48,088 nucleotides of DNA, taken from Saprospiraceae bacterium (GTDB taxonomy: Bacteria; Bacteroidota; Bacteroidia; Chitinophagales; Saprospiraceae). The notes under the pieces were generated by a model. That model was not told the DNA's origin and did no database searches. It saw nothing but the letters and a program-made list of their open reading frames with translations. How positions within the stretch are numbered: the first letter of the stretch is position 1; the number at the start of each line of letters is the position of its first letter. The translations under genes and the position numbers were made by a program. Of the stretch, positions 30,914 to 39,611 are shown one piece after another. The stretch covers positions 10,159 to 58,246 of the forward strand of contig JAHDHL010000031.1 of assembly GCA_020631355.1 (NCBI GenBank). Direction: 5' to 3'.

Positions 30914-32374
30914 ATGATTTCATGCACACCTGCCAGAGTGTTCCTTATATTCCTATTTATTGGGATATTGAATTCCTGCAACAGCCAACCCATTAAAAAC
31001 CAAACTGCATCACAGTCTGAAAAGATTGATGAAATCCTAGGATTATATACCGCATACGGAGGTTTCAATGGTTCCGTACTGATTGCGCATAAAGGCGAAA
31101 TAATCATTAAGAAAGGGTACGGATGGGCCAATATGGAATGGGATATCCAAAATGAACCCCACACAAAATTCAAAATTGCCTCATTGACCAAATCCTTTAC
31201 AGCTACCCTTATCATGCAACTCGTGGTACAGGAAAAGCTGGGATTACATCAACCCATTTCCGAATACTTACCCGAATATTCACAGAGTAGCTGGAAAGAC
31301 ATTTCCATCCATCATCTACTTACACATACTTCCGGTATTCCCAATTTCGATAAACCCGAAAAAGTATCCAGGCCCAAGGAACTGGTAGAACAGTTTGCGA
31401 ACGAGCCATTGGACTTCACACCCGGGGAAAAATTCGGTTATAGCAACTCCGGTTACATACTTTTGGGTTACATCATCGAAACCATTACTGGAAAGGAATA
31501 TGCTGAGGTCCTTCAGGAAAATATCCTAAGTCCATTATCCATGAATGATACCGGTTTCCATAGGCATAAATCCATTATCAAAAATATGTCTAGCGGATAC
31601 AATAAGATTTGGGGAAAATACCATCACATCAATAATCCAGACGCATCCTCGGCATATGCTGCCGGAGCCATGTACTCTACGGTAGAAGATTTGTTACGTT
31701 GGAATAATGCTGTACAGAACAGTACCCTACTCCCTAGGGAAATGATGGATGAAATGTTCAAAAAACATGTTATTGACCCAGATTTTGGGGGACACTACGG
31801 ATATGGCTGGGAAATCATAGATAGGAATATTGGAAATACCCAAACCCAAGTCGGCACCATCAGTCATGGAGGAGCCATCGAAGGTTACCGTGCCCTTAAT
31901 AGGATGATACCATCGGACCAATCCTCCATTATTATCCTAAACAATACCAACTATGCCTTTCTGAATGCCATCTCTCAGGCCATACTGAATATATTGTATG
32001 ACCAAGCTTATGAATTCCCTAAAAAACCTATCATACAATTCATGAAAAACATCGTTGAAAATGAGGGAATGGACAAGGGAATAAAATTCTTTGAATTGAA
32101 TAGGTATAATGACGAATATCACGTTTCAGAACAAGATATGATTGTCTATGGATACCAATTCTTGGAAGCAAAGAATCCCCAGGATGCAGCAAGTATCTTC
32201 AGACTGGCCATCAGGACATTTCCTGACAGGGACAACCCCTATGACAGTTATGCCGAAGCCATGGTCGCACTGGGAAGAAAGGAGGAAGCCATTGCCAATT
32301 ATCAAAAATCACTTGAAATCAATCCCAATAATAAGAATGCGGAAAGAATGTTGGAAAAATTAGCTATTGACTGA
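30914..32374 (+). CDS. Class C beta-lactamase-like serine hydrolase lipoprotein with C-terminal TPR
   Basis: 486 residues from the ATG at 30914. The signal peptide ends in LNSC (Cys22). The catalytic domain (about 35-370) has Ser90-Leu-Thr-Lys93 (SxxK), Tyr176-Ser-Asn (YxN) and His318-Gly-Gly (HxG in place of KTG), the set found in class C beta-lactamases, DD-peptidases and related esterases. Residues about 405-480 form two TPR-type helix pairs (DAASIFRLAIRTFPD, EEAIANYQKSLEINPNNKNAERML). The TPR end is seen in other members of this Bacteroidota family and may bind partner proteins. The physiological substrate, whether a peptide, ester or beta-lactam, is not given by sequence. It is periplasmic or surface-exposed. 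Possible AraC-type operator upstream. Confidence 0.9.
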   Translation: MISCTPARVFLIFLFIGILNSCNSQPIKNQTASQSEKIDEILGLYTAYGGFNGSVLIAHKGEIIIKKGYGWANMEWDIQNEPHTKFKIASLTKSFTATLIMQLVVQEKLGLHQPISEYLPEYSQSSWKDISIHHLLTHTSGIPNFDKPEKVSRPKELVEQFANEPLDFTPGEKFGYSNSGYILLGYIIETITGKEYAEVLQENILSPLSMNDTGFHRHKSIIKNMSSGYNKIWGKYHHINNPDASSAYAAGAMYSTVEDLLRWNNAVQNSTLLPREMMDEMFKKHVIDPDFGGHYGYGWEIIDRNIGNTQTQVGTISHGGAIEGYRALNRMIPSDQSSIIILNNTNYAFLNAISQAILNILYDQAYEFPKKPIIQFMKNIVENEGMDKGIKFFELNRYNDEYHVSEQDMIVYGYQFLEAKNPQDAASIFRLAIRTFPDRDNPYDSYAEAMVALGRKEEAIANYQKSLEINPNNKNAERMLEKLAID

Positions 32375-32541
32375 ATTGTATAGTTCTGATAACGAAATTG
32401 GTTCCAATGCCAACCACCAAGCAATCCGTTCCAAAAATTCGGCTGGCATCTTGTATGGTGCTAATCGAATACCTATATTGCAAAACAAACATTAGGATTC
32501 CTGTCCTTATTGATTATTAAAGACATCAAAATCAGAGCATA

Positions 32542-33369
32542 ATGATTAGCGAAAAATATTCCAACCTGAATGAGGTGGTAGCGGAATTGAAAAAGGATTA
32601 TCAAAACAATCTCCCTTTCCCTAATATCTATCTGGACAATTTTTTCGATGAGTCTTTCCTGAATGAGGTGCTTGAGGAATTTCCATCCATTGATAAACTC
32701 AAGGAAAAAATTCATTTTTCCAATCCTAATGAGAACAAACTTGCAACCAAAGGAGAGCACAACTTTGGTGACAAAACCAAGCGATTGGTTCATTATCTGA
32801 ACTCCCAACCTTTTTTGGAATTCCTACAGGAACTCACCGGAATTGAGGAAACACTAATTCCCGACCCTTATTTCGAGGGAGGTGGCTACCATGAAATCAA
32901 ACCGGGCGGATTCCTAAAGTTGCATGTCGATTTCCATATGCACCGCAGTATGAACCTTAGCAGAAGACTCAATCTTCTGATTTATTTGAATCAGGATTGG
33001 GAAGAAGAATATGGTGGGTACTTCGAACTCTGGGAAAAGGACATGAGTAAGAGCGTTGTTAAGATTTTACCTATCTTTAACCGTATTGCTATTTTCTCTA
33101 CCACAGGTGATTCATGGCACGGACATCCTGATCCATTGACTTGTCCAGAGGATAGAAGTAGAAAATCCCTGGCTTTGTATTATTATACGAATGGAAGACC
33201 TGAAAATGAATTAGATAAGTCTTCTCAAAAAAGAATCACTACGACATTCAAGGAAAGGAAAGGGATTGATAATTCACAAATGAAAACCTATAACTTCATG
33301 GTGAATACTGCCAATAAAATCCTACCGAAGTCAGTCATCCGTTTTCTGAAATCAAAGAGGAATACATAA
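32542..33369 (+). CDS. 2-oxoglutarate/Fe(II)-dependent oxygenase, prolyl 4-hydroxylase-like
   Basis: 275 residues. The iron ligands HxD are His128 and Asp130 in LKLHVDFHMH, and the distal His is His193 or His195 in GDSWHGHPDPL. The basic residue that binds 2-oxoglutarate lies in DRSRKSLALYYY. The N-terminus has FPNIYLDNFFDESFLNEVL, usual in this family (proteins that modify residues or small molecules), and LNLLIYLNQDWEEEYGGYFELW fits the core strands. It hydroxylates an unknown substrate. Cytosolic, with no adjacent partner gene. A TATATT-like promoter is not visible upstream. Confidence 0.9.
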   Translation: MISEKYSNLNEVVAELKKDYQNNLPFPNIYLDNFFDESFLNEVLEEFPSIDKLKEKIHFSNPNENKLATKGEHNFGDKTKRLVHYLNSQPFLEFLQELTGIEETLIPDPYFEGGGYHEIKPGGFLKLHVDFHMHRSMNLSRRLNLLIYLNQDWEEEYGGYFELWEKDMSKSVVKILPIFNRIAIFSTTGDSWHGHPDPLTCPEDRSRKSLALYYYTNGRPENELDKSSQKRITTTFKERKGIDNSQMKTYNFMVNTANKILPKSVIRFLKSKRNT

Positions 33370-33416
33370 GATAATCTGTCGTTGAGGTAGTTCCTTATTA
33401 CCAAAGGAATTTTACT

Positions 33417-33424
33417 TATATTGG
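33417..33424 (+). promoter_or_regulatory. Promoter-like TATATTGG box of the 33499 gene
   Basis: TATATTGG follows TTTTACT and stands 74 nt before the ATG at 33499. It fits the pattern seen at 4522, 9092, 10098, 23155 and 25813. Confidence 0.35.
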
Positions 33425-33498
33425 AAATAAGTTATAATGTTTAAATATTTCATCTGAAATATTTAAAACACCCCTGCCTTGCTCTTAATTCAAGCCTT

Positions 33499-34545
33499 AT
33501 GAAAACATTCAAAAGAGTTGTACTCCTACTTTTGGTCCTACTAATTATTTTCATTGCGCATGTATTGATTTCTACTGGTTTTTTCAGAAGTATAACACCT
33601 CATTTTGATGGAACAATACGAGCACAAATCCAATTAAAAGGAGCTGAGGATTTAACGATAAGCCCATTGGATAGTTTTGTTATCATTTCCTCCACGGATA
33701 GAACCTTGGACATCTCGGAACAACAAATGTCTGGAGGACTGTTTCTCATTGATCTAAAATCCGATGATTTCAATCCCATTCCCTTGACCGAGGACTTCAA
33801 ACAACCATTCGCCCCACATGGCCTTTCCATATTCCAAATGGATAGTTCTTATCAGGTTATGGTCATCAATCATACCACAGCCGGACATTCCATTGAGGTA
33901 TTCGAATTAAGGGAGCAAACACTTAGACATATCAGGACACTCAGGAACGAGACGATGATACGTCCCAATGACCTCGTGATTGTTGATGAGGATAAATTCT
34001 ATTTTACTAATGACCATGGTTATGATGCAGGAATAGGTAAATTCCTTGAGGAATATGGTGGCTTGGCCGTTTCGAATGTCGTTTATTTCAACTCCAAGGA
34101 TTTCAAGGAAGCCGCTAATGGAATCGCATATGCCAATGGTATCAATTATGATAAAAATAGGAATTTGATGTATGTGTCATCACCCAGAGGATTTGAAGTC
34201 AAGGTATATCAGGTCCAAAATGATGGCGCACTGACCTTTATCGAAAATATTCCATGTGGTACAGGAGTGGATAATATAGAATTCGATGATGAAATGAATC
34301 TATGGATAGGTTGCCACCCTAATTTACTCAGATTCGCTTCATATGCGAAAGGGAAAAAACAAACATCACCATCGGAAATCATTAAAATTACTTATATTAA
34401 TACGGGTGATTTCTCTGTTGATAAAATATATGTGAGTGATGGTAAGGATATGTCAGGTTCCTCCGTAGCAGCTCCTTGGGATAATCTGATATTCACGGGT
34501 AATGTAGCAGACCGGCATATCCTTGTACTAGAAAAAAAATTATAA
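33499..34545 (+). CDS. Paraoxonase/arylesterase-like membrane-anchored six-bladed propeller
   Basis: 348 residues. Residues 8-28 form an N-terminal signal anchor (VVLLLLVLLIIFIAHVLIST). The rest shows the paraoxonase family pattern: RPNDLVIVDEDKFYFTNDHGYDAG (calcium ligand Asn), LAVSNVVYFN, A-Y-A-N-G-I-N-Y, LMYVSSPRGFEVKVYQV, G-V-D-N-I-E-F-D (Asp and Asn calcium ligands) and LWIGCHPNLLRF. Such proteins are calcium-dependent lactonases and arylesterases, held at the periplasmic face here. A quorum-signal or xenobiotic lactone substrate cannot be deduced. The next gene begins one base behind its stop, which suggests coupling. Confidence 0.9.
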   Translation: MKTFKRVVLLLLVLLIIFIAHVLISTGFFRSITPHFDGTIRAQIQLKGAEDLTISPLDSFVIISSTDRTLDISEQQMSGGLFLIDLKSDDFNPIPLTEDFKQPFAPHGLSIFQMDSSYQVMVINHTTAGHSIEVFELREQTLRHIRTLRNETMIRPNDLVIVDEDKFYFTNDHGYDAGIGKFLEEYGGLAVSNVVYFNSKDFKEAANGIAYANGINYDKNRNLMYVSSPRGFEVKVYQVQNDGALTFIENIPCGTGVDNIEFDDEMNLWIGCHPNLLRFASYAKGKKQTSPSEIIKITYINTGDFSVDKIYVSDGKDMSGSSVAAPWDNLIFTGNVADRHILVLEKKL

Positions 34546-34546
34546 T

Positions 34547-35194
34547 ATGGGTACTACAAAAGATGAAAAATTACCACCAATTTTCATTTTAAAAGAAGGT
34601 ACTGACCAAGGGCAGGAAGCCATTCAGGATTTCTTTTTGGCATGGACCATCAGGTGTTCTGCAGAGAAATACAAGTCCTCCAATCCAACACTTCAGGAAT
34701 ACGCAAGAAGAATCGTGTATGCATTGATTCATGGGTTTCATGATGATAATGATTGTTACTTACTACCCAAAGGGGTGAACATTGGTGAAATACCCGCTGA
34801 TTTCAAAATTACGAGTGCCAAGGTATTCAGGCAAGTGAGTAATATAGATATCGTTGCAGAAATCCAAGTGGAGAATGATGGATTATATATTCTGAATATT
34901 GAGGATAAATTCTATTCCAATATCAGTGATGGACAATTGGCATCCGCCAAAAAAATATTAGTTGGGAAATACAAACACATCCAACCTAAGGTTAAAATGG
35001 TTCATCTGGTCACATATGCTGATAGTAATGTAACAGAGAAGAATAAAAACCAATGCAAAACTAACGGTTATAAATTCCCTGATTTGGATACGGTAAGTGG
35101 TTGGGCTGGTATTGATAAAGAAAAATGCCAGTTGACCGGAAATGATTTATTTGATGAATACTGGATACATGGATTCAGGGAATTGGATGATTAA
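34547..35194 (+). CDS. PD-(D/E)XK nuclease superfamily protein
   Basis: 215 residues. The core of the fold can be read: Asp101 in NIDIVAEIQVEN, then Glu119-Asp-Lys121 in YILNIEDKFYSN (the ExK half of the motif), followed by a helix and TYADSN. The N-terminal helical part contains the family-like GQEAIQDFFLAW. Proteins of this PDDEXK_4 type occur alone or near mobile elements and their targets are unknown. No restriction methylase, toxin or mobile element is nearby; the closest gene is the paraoxonase-like one, whose stop lies one base upstream. Cytosolic. Confidence 0.7.
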   Translation: MGTTKDEKLPPIFILKEGTDQGQEAIQDFFLAWTIRCSAEKYKSSNPTLQEYARRIVYALIHGFHDDNDCYLLPKGVNIGEIPADFKITSAKVFRQVSNIDIVAEIQVENDGLYILNIEDKFYSNISDGQLASAKKILVGKYKHIQPKVKMVHLVTYADSNVTEKNKNQCKTNGYKFPDLDTVSGWAGIDKEKCQLTGNDLFDEYWIHGFRELDD

Positions 35195-35233
35195 CTTATG
35201 TGTAGCTGTTCATGTGAAAAAGCATAATAATCT

Positions 35234-35560
35234 ATGATTCAATTCATACAATCGAATGTTCTAGCATTCATCAATATTCATAAAAACAAAGAGGATGAAA
35301 TTCCCATGGCTCATTTTTTCGAGGACAGTAAGGGAAGATTCTGGATGTCTAGTTACGCTCGTAAGGGTACCTACCTGTATGATGGGGCGAAATTTGTTCC
35401 GTTCGAACATCCCAATAGTGATAAACTGGTCGATATTAAATGTATAGCAGAGGATAAGCATGGTCATATTTGGTTTGGTGGCAGATATGGTTTATTATAG
35501 AAATATGACGGTCAGGAATTAAAGGATTATACCTATGAAAAAAGGAATAACAAAAAGTGA
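35234..35560 (+). pseudogene. Remnant of a two-component-regulator propeller protein
   Basis: The reading frame has FFEDSKGRFWMSSYARKGTYLYDGAKFVPF and later IAEDKHGHIWFGGRYGLL, the blade pattern of ligand-binding propellers of hybrid sensors. At 35498-35500 a TAG stands in place of the expected TGG (Trp), then KYDGQELKDYT continues in frame up to a TGA at 35558-35560. The rest of the propeller and any kinase are missing. It is thus a short decayed fragment. The downstream GrpB gene starts 39 nt later. Confidence 0.72.
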
Positions 35561-35599
35561 TTAGACCATTGGAAAATATTACGAATCAATTACATCCAT

Positions 35600-36115
35600 A
35601 TGCAACTAGGAGTAAAAAGAGGAACTGTTTGTTTACAGGAATATAATCCCCTGTGGCCCCAATTATATCAGTTGGAAAAAGAGAAACTTATAGGCATCTT
35701 CGGAAATATTGCCCTACAAATAGAACATGTGGGCAGCACATCCGTTCCTCATTTAAAATCAAAACCACTACTGGATATAGCCATCCAAGTAGACTCCTTG
35801 GATATGCTGGGGAATGTCATCTTACTTTTAGAAGAAGATGGTTATGAAGAAAGAGTAGGAAGACTCAAGGGAAAACAAAGAGTCTTCGCCAAAGGAGGTG
35901 ATGAAAATGTTACACATCATCTGCATATTATTGAAAAAGGAGAAAAGGATTGGGATGAAAAAATAAAGTTCAGAAATATATTATTATCAAATCCAGATGT
36001 TCTGGAATCCTACGCTAAACTAAAAGAATCATTATATCAACAATATTCCAATAATAGATTCATGTACACTCAATCCAAGGCCGATTTTATCAAAAAAATA
36101 TTAAATGAATATTAA
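35600..36115 (+). CDS. GrpB family (UPF0157) protein
   Basis: 171 residues. The family pattern is clear: EYNPLWPQLYQLEKEKLIGIFGN, then IEHVGSTSVPHLKSKPLLDIAIQV (the G-S-T-S-V-P and K-P-(I/L)-(I/L)-D-I core of the nucleotidyltransferase-like fold), THHLHI and FRNILLSNPDVLESYAKLKESL. Function is not settled; related domains are sometimes joined to dephospho-CoA kinase. Its end overlaps the next gene by 11 nt, so 35600, 36105 and 37025 form an operon. Confidence 0.92.
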   Translation: MQLGVKRGTVCLQEYNPLWPQLYQLEKEKLIGIFGNIALQIEHVGSTSVPHLKSKPLLDIAIQVDSLDMLGNVILLLEEDGYEERVGRLKGKQRVFAKGGDENVTHHLHIIEKGEKDWDEKIKFRNILLSNPDVLESYAKLKESLYQQYSNNRFMYTQSKADFIKKILNEY

Positions 36116-37013
36116 AAATATTTTCTCACTCTACGTCTTCTTATGCTTCACCTGCACATCCTTGACTCAAGTAGAAACAGGACATGTAAAAATCAAGGAC
36201 GGAACACTTCATTATAGAATATACGGAAAAGGTAAGCCACTCCTATTCATGAACGGAGGACCCGGCTTTTCATCCAAGGGATATGAAATGGTGGCCAAAC
36301 AACTGGAAAATAATAGGCAAGTCATTCTTTTTGATCCAAGGGGAACAGGAAATTCCTCCTTGTATGATAATAATTCACTGACCATCAATATACGCAAGAT
36401 GGTGGATGACATTGAGAAATTAAGAATTCATCTCAATATTGAAAAATTGGATATCATGGGACATTCTTTCGGTGGGGTTTATGCGATGTACTACGCTGCC
36501 AAATATCCCGAACGTATCAATAAGATAGTTTGTACCGCCACCCTGGGCCCCAATAAAAAAAGATTCGACGATATTCCCAAATTCAAGGAGGTAGCTGACA
36601 GCTTACTCCTGCCAAGGGAAAAGGAATTCAAAGCTGAATTAAAAAACACCAAAGGAGATGAAAGATACCGAACCCAGTTGGCAATAAGAGCCAGGAATTA
36701 TGTTCACAGAAAAGAAAACATTCCTTTTGCCATCGATTGGTTTTATACCCAGGCCGATTTTACACGGGGTGTATATCGACTGGTATATAAGAGTATCAGG
36801 AATCGGGGGATTAAAAAGAAATTGAAAAAATTCGAACAACCCGTACTTATCATTTATCCCGAACACGATTTTATTCTAAAAAAAGCATCATTAACACTGC
36901 ATGGAACCTTACCCAACTCCAAATGGGTTAGTATTCCGAACTGTGGCCATTTCCTTTGGAAAGAAGAACCCCAGAAAACCAAGGACATTATCCTTGAATT
37001 CCTAGATGATTAA
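36105..37013 (+). CDS. Alpha/beta hydrolase, proline iminopeptidase-like, exported
   Basis: 302 residues. The start MNIKNIFSLYVFLCFTCTSLTQ is a signal peptide. Then MNGGPGFSSKGYE (oxyanion region, NGGPG), ILFDPRGTGNS, the nucleophile elbow MGHSFGGVYAMYYA, the acid in LIIYPEHDF and the His in NCGHFLW. The order, with MNGGPG and DPRGTGNS, is that of the proline iminopeptidase subgroup, but many members are esterases. Periplasmic if the signal is used. Overlaps the GrpB gene by 11 nt and is followed by the DUF4291 gene after 11 nt. Confidence 0.88.
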   Translation: MNIKNIFSLYVFLCFTCTSLTQVETGHVKIKDGTLHYRIYGKGKPLLFMNGGPGFSSKGYEMVAKQLENNRQVILFDPRGTGNSSLYDNNSLTINIRKMVDDIEKLRIHLNIEKLDIMGHSFGGVYAMYYAAKYPERINKIVCTATLGPNKKRFDDIPKFKEVADSLLLPREKEFKAELKNTKGDERYRTQLAIRARNYVHRKENIPFAIDWFYTQADFTRGVYRLVYKSIRNRGIKKKLKKFEQPVLIIYPEHDFILKKASLTLHGTLPNSKWVSIPNCGHFLWKEEPQKTKDIILEFLDD

Positions 37014-37024
37014 TTCATTGCATC

Positions 37025-38134
37025 ATGCGACTCAGAACCATACCCTATTCCCAATACGAAATGGGCCTACCCCAACAAGGAAATTATGTACTTGGACAGG
37101 AAATAGGTGATAATATAGTGGTCTATCAGGCATTCAATCACCAGATTGCTGATTATGCCATCGCTCATCAAAAATTCGGTGGGAACAGATACAGTTTTTC
37201 CAGGATGACCTGGATTAAACCCAATTTTCTCTGGATGATGTATCGGTCAGGATGGGCCGAAAAACAAAATCAGGAAAGGATCTTGGCCATCCATATGAAA
37301 AAAGATAGCTTCGAAAAACTACTCTCTGATGGAGTTTATTCCAATTTCATAGATACCATCTACGGAACTCAGGAACAATGGAAAAAGGCATTGGCAGAGA
37401 GTGATGTCCGGATTCAGTGGGACCCGGACCATGACTACAAGGGAGACAAACTCAACAGACGAGCTGTTCAGATTGGTATTAGGAATCAGGCTTTGTTGGA
37501 ATTCAATGCGCATGGCATTGTCCTTATTGAGGATATAACCGATTTCGTAAAGGAGCAAAGGGCAAACCTTAATGATACGAATGAACTTCAGGTCATATAT
37601 GAACAAATCATTCCCTTGAGGGAGGATATCAAGGAAAAATATGCCATACCATCGCATTTCATTCCCCAAGAAATCCAGAAAATCATTGATACTTTCGAAA
37701 AGCAACATTCCATTCCGGATGAGGATTTCAATCAATTACTAATCGGAGAGTCACTACGGAATTCATTCGTCCAATATATCCGGAATTACACCCACAAGAC
37801 CTTTTCGAGATACCTTTTGGAAAAGGCCATCGACAAACGATTGAATGAAGAAGATATCCTTTGTGAGGACTTGTTACTGTTTAGTTTCTTTTGTAGTAAG
37901 AATGGTGAAATAGAGGATTTCGATTTAATTCTTAATGCCAAGAAAGCAGACTTCGATACCTGGTGCGGTTTTGATGGAGAAATGGTCTTTTACACCTTGG
38001 GATTTGAGGCTACCAAAGCGCAACTCCAAGCCCATGTAAAGCATTACAGCCAAACTACCGTAGACTACTTTTGTGATTTCACTGAAGAATATCTCTATAC
38101 TGATATAAATAGCCGGGCATTCTGGTATTTCTAA
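37025..38134 (+). CDS. DUF4291 domain protein with a C-terminal extension
   Basis: 369 residues. Residues 1-190 are DUF4291: MRLRTIPYSQYE, VVYQAFNHQIADYAIAHQKFGG, the FSRMTWIKPNFLWMMYRSGWA signature, RILAIHM, SDVRIQWDPDHD and AVQIGIRN. The domain is usually about 190-200 residues. Here a second part (about 200-369) follows, helical with FSRYLLEKAIDKRL, FCSKNGEIEDFDLILNAKKADFDTWCGFDGEMVFY and ending SRAFWYF; this looks like the kind of immunity or uncharacterised domain seen in bacterial effector clusters. I do not know a function. Cytosolic, last gene of the GrpB operon. Confidence 0.85.
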   Translation: MRLRTIPYSQYEMGLPQQGNYVLGQEIGDNIVVYQAFNHQIADYAIAHQKFGGNRYSFSRMTWIKPNFLWMMYRSGWAEKQNQERILAIHMKKDSFEKLLSDGVYSNFIDTIYGTQEQWKKALAESDVRIQWDPDHDYKGDKLNRRAVQIGIRNQALLEFNAHGIVLIEDITDFVKEQRANLNDTNELQVIYEQIIPLREDIKEKYAIPSHFIPQEIQKIIDTFEKQHSIPDEDFNQLLIGESLRNSFVQYIRNYTHKTFSRYLLEKAIDKRLNEEDILCEDLLLFSFFCSKNGEIEDFDLILNAKKADFDTWCGFDGEMVFYTLGFEATKAQLQAHVKHYSQTTVDYFCDFTEEYLYTDINSRAFWYF

Positions 38135-38220
38135 TCGGTCTATTCGTCATGTACCCCCTCCCCTTTTCAAATTAAAATTTGACATGAGTTGGAATATTGG
38201 ATTTTGTGATTAATTTTACA

Positions 38221-38236
38221 TACCAAACGTTTAGTA
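38221..38236 (+). promoter_or_regulatory. TetR-type palindromic operator upstream of the MBL hydrolase
   Basis: TACCAAACGTTTAGTA is a 16-bp palindrome with a single mismatched pair, centred on AAACGTTT, 12 nt before the ATG at 38249. It has the length and symmetry expected of a TetR operator, and a TetR gene follows the hydrolase gene. Located over the expected start region, so repression is the likely mode. Confidence 0.65.
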
Positions 38237-38248
38237 TAATTAATAATT

Positions 38249-39007
38249 ATGGAATTACAACACATCAGAAACGCCTCATTCAAACTCTATTACCACGGAA
38301 AAACCATATTGATGGATCCAATGCTATGTCCCAAGGATACATTCCCGCCGTTTGTCAAGGGATTACGGCCCAATCCTACTGTAGACTTAGTAATGAAGCC
38401 TGAAGACATCATCAATGACATTGAAATCGTAGGCGTCACACATACACATCCGGACCACTTTTGTCCGGTGAGTGCTTCTATGATACCCAAGGATACGCCC
38501 CTATTCCATAGTATAGAGGACCAAGGATTCGAGAGATTCGAATCATTCAAACAATGCATGGCCATCCAAACATCACTTACTTGGGAACATATCACAATCA
38601 CACGCGTTCCCGCCCAGCATGGAAGCGGGCCAGTATTGCCCTATATGGGAAAAGTCTCGGGTTATGTCCTCCAAGCTGACAATGCACCTACGGTCTATAT
38701 TACAGGAGATTCCATTCTTTACGAATCAATGGAAGAAACCATTGATGCTTTCCGACCCGACATTATTATCTGCAATGCCGGAGGCGGTATCATTCCCGGT
38801 TTTGAACAGTTCCCTGTCATGATGGATGAGAAACAAATCATTACTATGACACAAAGGTACCCTGAAACGAAAATCGTAGCCCTACATTTGGAATCCATTG
38901 ATTTTTGCAGGGTCACCCGGGAGGGCTTAAGGGCCTATGCACATTCACATCATATCACAGAAGAACAACTTCTGATTCCCAAGGATGGGGAAATCCTGAG
39001 TTTTTGA
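38249..39007 (+). CDS. MBL fold metal-dependent hydrolase
   Basis: 252 residues without a signal peptide. The zinc motif is His65-Thr-His67-Pro-Asp69-His70. Other metal and fold marks are AQHGSG (third His region), VYITGDSILY (Asp) and IVALHLESIDFC (late His). The start MELQHIRNASFKLYYHGKTILMDP is typical of the UlaG/YtnP-like side of the superfamily. The substrate is unknown. It is followed 41 nt later by a TetR gene and has a palindromic operator upstream, so it is probably regulated by that protein in response to its substrate. Confidence 0.9.
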   Translation: MELQHIRNASFKLYYHGKTILMDPMLCPKDTFPPFVKGLRPNPTVDLVMKPEDIINDIEIVGVTHTHPDHFCPVSASMIPKDTPLFHSIEDQGFERFESFKQCMAIQTSLTWEHITITRVPAQHGSGPVLPYMGKVSGYVLQADNAPTVYITGDSILYESMEETIDAFRPDIIICNAGGGIIPGFEQFPVMMDEKQIITMTQRYPETKIVALHLESIDFCRVTREGLRAYAHSHHITEEQLLIPKDGEILSF

Positions 39008-39047
39008 ATATTTTCGTCCTATCGTTCATTCGAATCAATGCGATCAT

Positions 39048-39602
39048 ATGCCTTTACAAAAACTGACCAAGGAGGAAATCATCTATAAAAGCATTACCGT
39101 TTTTAGGCAAAAGGGATATTACAGGACCAATATGAGTGATTTGGCCCGTTATTGTGGCCTGACCAAAGGTGCATTCTACCATCATTTTCCTAGTAAGGAA
39201 GCTGTAATGAGACATTGCCTTCAAATGACATCCGATTGGTTTAAGGAACACATATTCTCCATTGGATACAACAAGGACATTGATGACCAACAAAAACTCA
39301 TCGCGTTATTAGATATCTATTACAAGACTTTTACCAAGGAAGAAGGTGGCTGTTTCTTTGCCAACACCATTTTGGAAACCATGCAGGTAGAGGATACATT
39401 CAGGGATATCTCCAAGGACTTTTTCAAGGCATGGGAACAATCACTTGAGGCCATATTCACGACCAAGTATCCTCAAACAATATCCAAGGATAAGAGCATT
39501 CAGGTCATCACACAAATTGAGGGGGCCATTATCCTAATGTTATTGAATCAGGATAGTAGCTATCTTGACAGGGCCATTCAGGAAAGTAAAAAACTGTATT
39601 AA
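39048..39602 (+). CDS. TetR/AcrR family regulator
   Basis: 184 residues. The N-terminal HTH runs from KEEIIYKSITVFRQKGYYRTNMSDLARYCGLTKGAFYHHFPSKEAVMRHCL, with the recognition helix LTKGAFYHHF. The C-terminal ligand domain contains EGGCFFANTILET, the pattern of the TetR_C group around quinone- or enal-sensing regulators such as NemR, and a Cys that could be redox-active. It probably represses the MBL hydrolase through the palindrome at 38221-38236. The next gene starts 10 nt after the stop, so the esterase may belong to the unit. Confidence 0.9.
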   Translation: MPLQKLTKEEIIYKSITVFRQKGYYRTNMSDLARYCGLTKGAFYHHFPSKEAVMRHCLQMTSDWFKEHIFSIGYNKDIDDQQKLIALLDIYYKTFTKEEGGCFFANTILETMQVEDTFRDISKDFFKAWEQSLEAIFTTKYPQTISKDKSIQVITQIEGAIILMLLNQDSSYLDRAIQESKKLY

Positions 39603-39611
39603 ATCCACCTT

